The translations under genes were made by a program, and so were the position numbers. Source: an uncultured Flavobacteriales bacterium (lineage in GTDB: Bacteria; Bacteroidota; Bacteroidia; Flavobacteriales; Flavobacteriaceae). Taken from it: a stretch of DNA of 8,630 nt. Below, piece after piece: positions 7,018 to 8,630 of the stretch (positions are counted from its first letter, which is position 1; every line of letters begins with the position of its first letter). The stretch is from the NCBI GenBank assembly GCA_913009535.1, contig CAJVXR010000064.1, positions 1-8,630 on the forward strand. The letters are read 5' to 3'. The notes below the pieces were generated by a model, which did not search any database, was not told where the DNA came from, and worked only from the letters and a program-made list of their open reading frames with translations.

Positions 7018-8357
7018 ATACCAGTATAATTTTGGGGAGTTAATGCTCTTAGTTCATTTTTAATAGATTCTGACACTTCCAATGTTTCTATAAAATCCGA
7101 TATTGACCTTTTGTTTATTTTTTTATTAGTCCTAGTTAGATTTTTTAATGCTTCATAGGGGTTAGGGTAATTATCTCTTCTTAAAATTGTCTGTATTGCT
7201 TCTGCTATTACTGCCCAATTGTCTTCAAGATCAGAATTTAGCTTTTCTTTATTAAGTATTAATTTATTTAGACCTTTAAGAGTTGACTTAAATGCTATTA
7301 TAGAGTGAGCGATAGGAACTCCTATGTTCCTTAAGACTGTACTATCAGTAAGATCTCTTTGAAGTCTAGATACAGGCAGTTTATTTGAGAGGTGATTAAA
7401 AATCGCATTAGCTATACCTAAGTTCCCTTCGCTATTCTCAAAATCTATAGGGTTAACTTTATGAGGCATTGCAGAACTTCCAATTTCTCCTTTTTTGATT
7501 ACTTGCTTGAAGTAATCCATTGAGATATATGTCCAAAAATCTCTATTTAAATCTATTAAAATGGTATTGATTCGACTTAAATTATCGAAAATAGCCGCCA
7601 TATTATCGTAGTGTTCAACCTGTGTTGTTGGAAAAGAATAATTTAAGCCTAATCTTTTTTCAGTAAAACTTTTCGCAAATCCCTTCCAATCTATATTAGG
7701 GTATGCTAGGTGGTGAGCATTAAAATTTCCAGTAGCTCCACCAAATTTAGTAGAATTTGGAATGGACTTTAATAACTCAACTTGTGCTTGTATTCTTATG
7801 GTAAAGACTTCAATTTCCTTCCCTAGTTTTGTAGGTGATGCAGCCTGACCATGAGTTCTTGCAAGCATAGGGATATCCTTCCATTGATTATTTAAATCTT
7901 TTAGCTTGTCAGTTAACTGCTTCAAGTCTACGATATAAATATTTTCAATAGCTTCTTTTAAACTTAATGGAATGGCAGTATTATTAATATCCTGGGAAGT
8001 TAAACCAAAGTGAATAAATTCTTTGTATTTAGAAAGGTTTAACATCTCAAATTTATCTTTTAAGAAATATTCAACTGCTTTAACGTCGTGATTTGTAGTT
8101 TTTTCAATTTCCTTTATCGCTATCGAATCTTCAAATGAAAAGTTTTCATAAATACATCTTAATTTATTAAAGTAAGATTTATCAAATTTTTTTAATTGAG
8201 GTAATGGAATCTCACAAAGTGAAATAAAATATTCAACTTCAACTAGAACTCTATTTTTTATTAATCCGTGTTCTGAGAAATATTCAGATAATTGAGAAAC
8301 TTTATTTTGGTATCTGCCGTCAATGGGTGATATAGCGTTAAGTGAAAATGTTGACAT
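7014..8357 (-). CDS. purB: Adenylosuccinate lyase
   Basis: Adenylosuccinate lyase releases fumarate from SAICAR and from adenylosuccinate, serving both the common purine pathway and the AMP branch in the cytoplasm. The 447 residues align end to end with the E. coli PurB type from memory: ISPIDGRY (9-16), KTTNHDVKAVEYFLK (86-100), ARTHGQAASP (166-175) with His169 as a catalytic histidine, and the fumarase/aspartase signature GSSAMPHKVNP (293-303), where Ser295 in the mobile loop is the likely catalytic serine. The sequence LQRDLTDSTVLRNIGV (332-347) is also conserved. It ends at LTPQNYTGI, about nine residues short of the E. coli enzyme, with no catalytic element lost. Its TAA overlaps the DUF4252 stop on the other strand. 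A matching -7 box lies 26 bases upstream. Confidence 0.97.
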   Translation of the reverse strand: MSTFSLNAISPIDGRYQNKVSQLSEYFSEHGLIKNRVLVEVEYFISLCEIPLPQLKKFDKSYFNKLRCIYENFSFEDSIAIKEIEKTTNHDVKAVEYFLKDKFEMLNLSKYKEFIHFGLTSQDINNTAIPLSLKEAIENIYIVDLKQLTDKLKDLNNQWKDIPMLARTHGQAASPTKLGKEIEVFTIRIQAQVELLKSIPNSTKFGGATGNFNAHHLAYPNIDWKGFAKSFTEKRLGLNYSFPTTQVEHYDNMAAIFDNLSRINTILIDLNRDFWTYISMDYFKQVIKKGEIGSSAMPHKVNPIDFENSEGNLGIANAIFNHLSNKLPVSRLQRDLTDSTVLRNIGVPIAHSIIAFKSTLKGLNKLILNKEKLNSDLEDNWAVIAEAIQTILRRDNYPNPYEALKNLTRTNKKINKRSISDFIETLEVSESIKNELRALTPQNYTGI

Positions 8358-8382
8358 ATTTTTTTAAAATTAGAATAATTTA

Positions 8383-8390
8383 CAAATATA
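8383..8390 (-). promoter_or_regulatory. Candidate -7 box for purB
   Basis: On the minus strand this reads TATATTTG, a full match to TAnnTTTG and identical to the rpmH box. It predicts a start of transcription near 8376 and a leader of about 20 bases. The -33 TTTG is not present at the expected distance (about 8410-8413), so only half the promoter is supported. Confidence 0.55.
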
Positions 8391-8430
8391 GGTATTTCAT
8401 TTAATTTTAGGATTAGCTAACTTATAAATG

Positions 8431-8438
8431 TATTTTTA
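8431..8438 (+). promoter_or_regulatory. Weak -7 box for the DUF975-like gene
   Basis: TATTTTTA matches TAnnTTTG at all but the last fixed base and lies 16 bases before the ATG at 8455. No TTTG is found at the -33 distance. A promoter is expected here because the gene is divergent from purB, but this is only the best nearby candidate. Confidence 0.25.
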
Positions 8439-8454
8439 GTAAAATTTTTTTCAC

Positions 8455-8630
8455 ATGACAAATAATACTCAAATAATGAGTGATGCTAGAGAATCACTTA
8501 CTGGAAAATGGCCTCTTGCTATTGGTACATTTTTAATTTTTTTATTAATCTCAATAGGTGCAACTTTAATTCCTTTTGCTGGTCAAGTAATTGGGTTTTT
8601 GATTGCAGGTCCTTTAGCTGTAGGTGGTGC
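8455..8630 (+). CDS. DUF975-like membrane protein, N-terminal part (cut by window end)
   Basis: An open frame of 58 codons from ATG runs out of the window. It begins MTNNTQIMSDARESLTGKWPLAIGTF split as a polar helix (1-19) followed by a membrane segment (about 21-39) and a second hydrophobic stretch (44-56, VIGFLIAGPLAVG). The pattern of an 'ARESL.GKW..AI' helix before a membrane segment, and a later GPLA.G, resembles the DUF975 family of integral membrane proteins of unknown function common in Bacteroidota. There is no cleavable signal peptide. It is divergent from purB with a 97-base gap. The coding call is good; the family call is from a short fragment. Confidence 0.65.
   Translation, partial: MTNNTQIMSDARESLTGKWPLAIGTFLIFLLISIGATLIPFAGQVIGFLIAGPLAVGG

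Overview
The window is a compact, strongly AT-rich chromosomal segment (G+C around 30% by eye) from a member of the Bacteroidota, most likely a marine-type Flavobacteriia. The support is the 53-residue L34, a carbamoyl-phosphate synthase large chain of 950 residues without the C-terminal regulatory domain, DUF4252 and DUF6580 family proteins, an S41 lipoprotein peptidase of the Bacteroidota type, A/T-rich leaders without Shine-Dalgarno sequences, and promoter boxes of the TTTG-N19-TAnnTTTG type. Stops are TAA or TAG and tryptophan is TGG, so the standard code fits.

Layout: rpmH (118-279, +) has a near-perfect promoter and is closed by a clear intrinsic terminator. It is followed by carB (386-3238, +) and a membrane-anchored coiled-coil protein with an RmuC-like PD-(D/E)XK core (3288-4490, +). 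Converging on these is a two-gene minus-strand unit: an S41 peptidase lipoprotein (5006-6478) overlapping a DUF6580 multi-pass membrane protein (4525-5022). Divergent from the peptidase, only 32 bases away, is a secreted DUF4252 protein (6511-7017, +). It runs tail-to-tail into purB (7014-8357, -), the two genes sharing the bases TTAA at their stops. A partial DUF975-like membrane protein starts divergently from purB at 8455 and leaves the window.

Functionally this is mostly housekeeping: ribosome assembly (L34), pyrimidine/arginine precursor synthesis (CarB), purine synthesis (PurB), and several envelope or membrane proteins of poorly known function. The genes do not form one pathway. No mobile element, CRISPR array, tRNA, rRNA or recognisable defence system is visible, and no stretch above 300 bases lacks a gene. 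The least understood items are the RmuC-like protein, the DUF6580/S41 pair, DUF4252, and a pair of near-identical 12-base palindromes at the S41/DUF4252 divergent start region. I did not find convincing evidence of a new multi-gene system.
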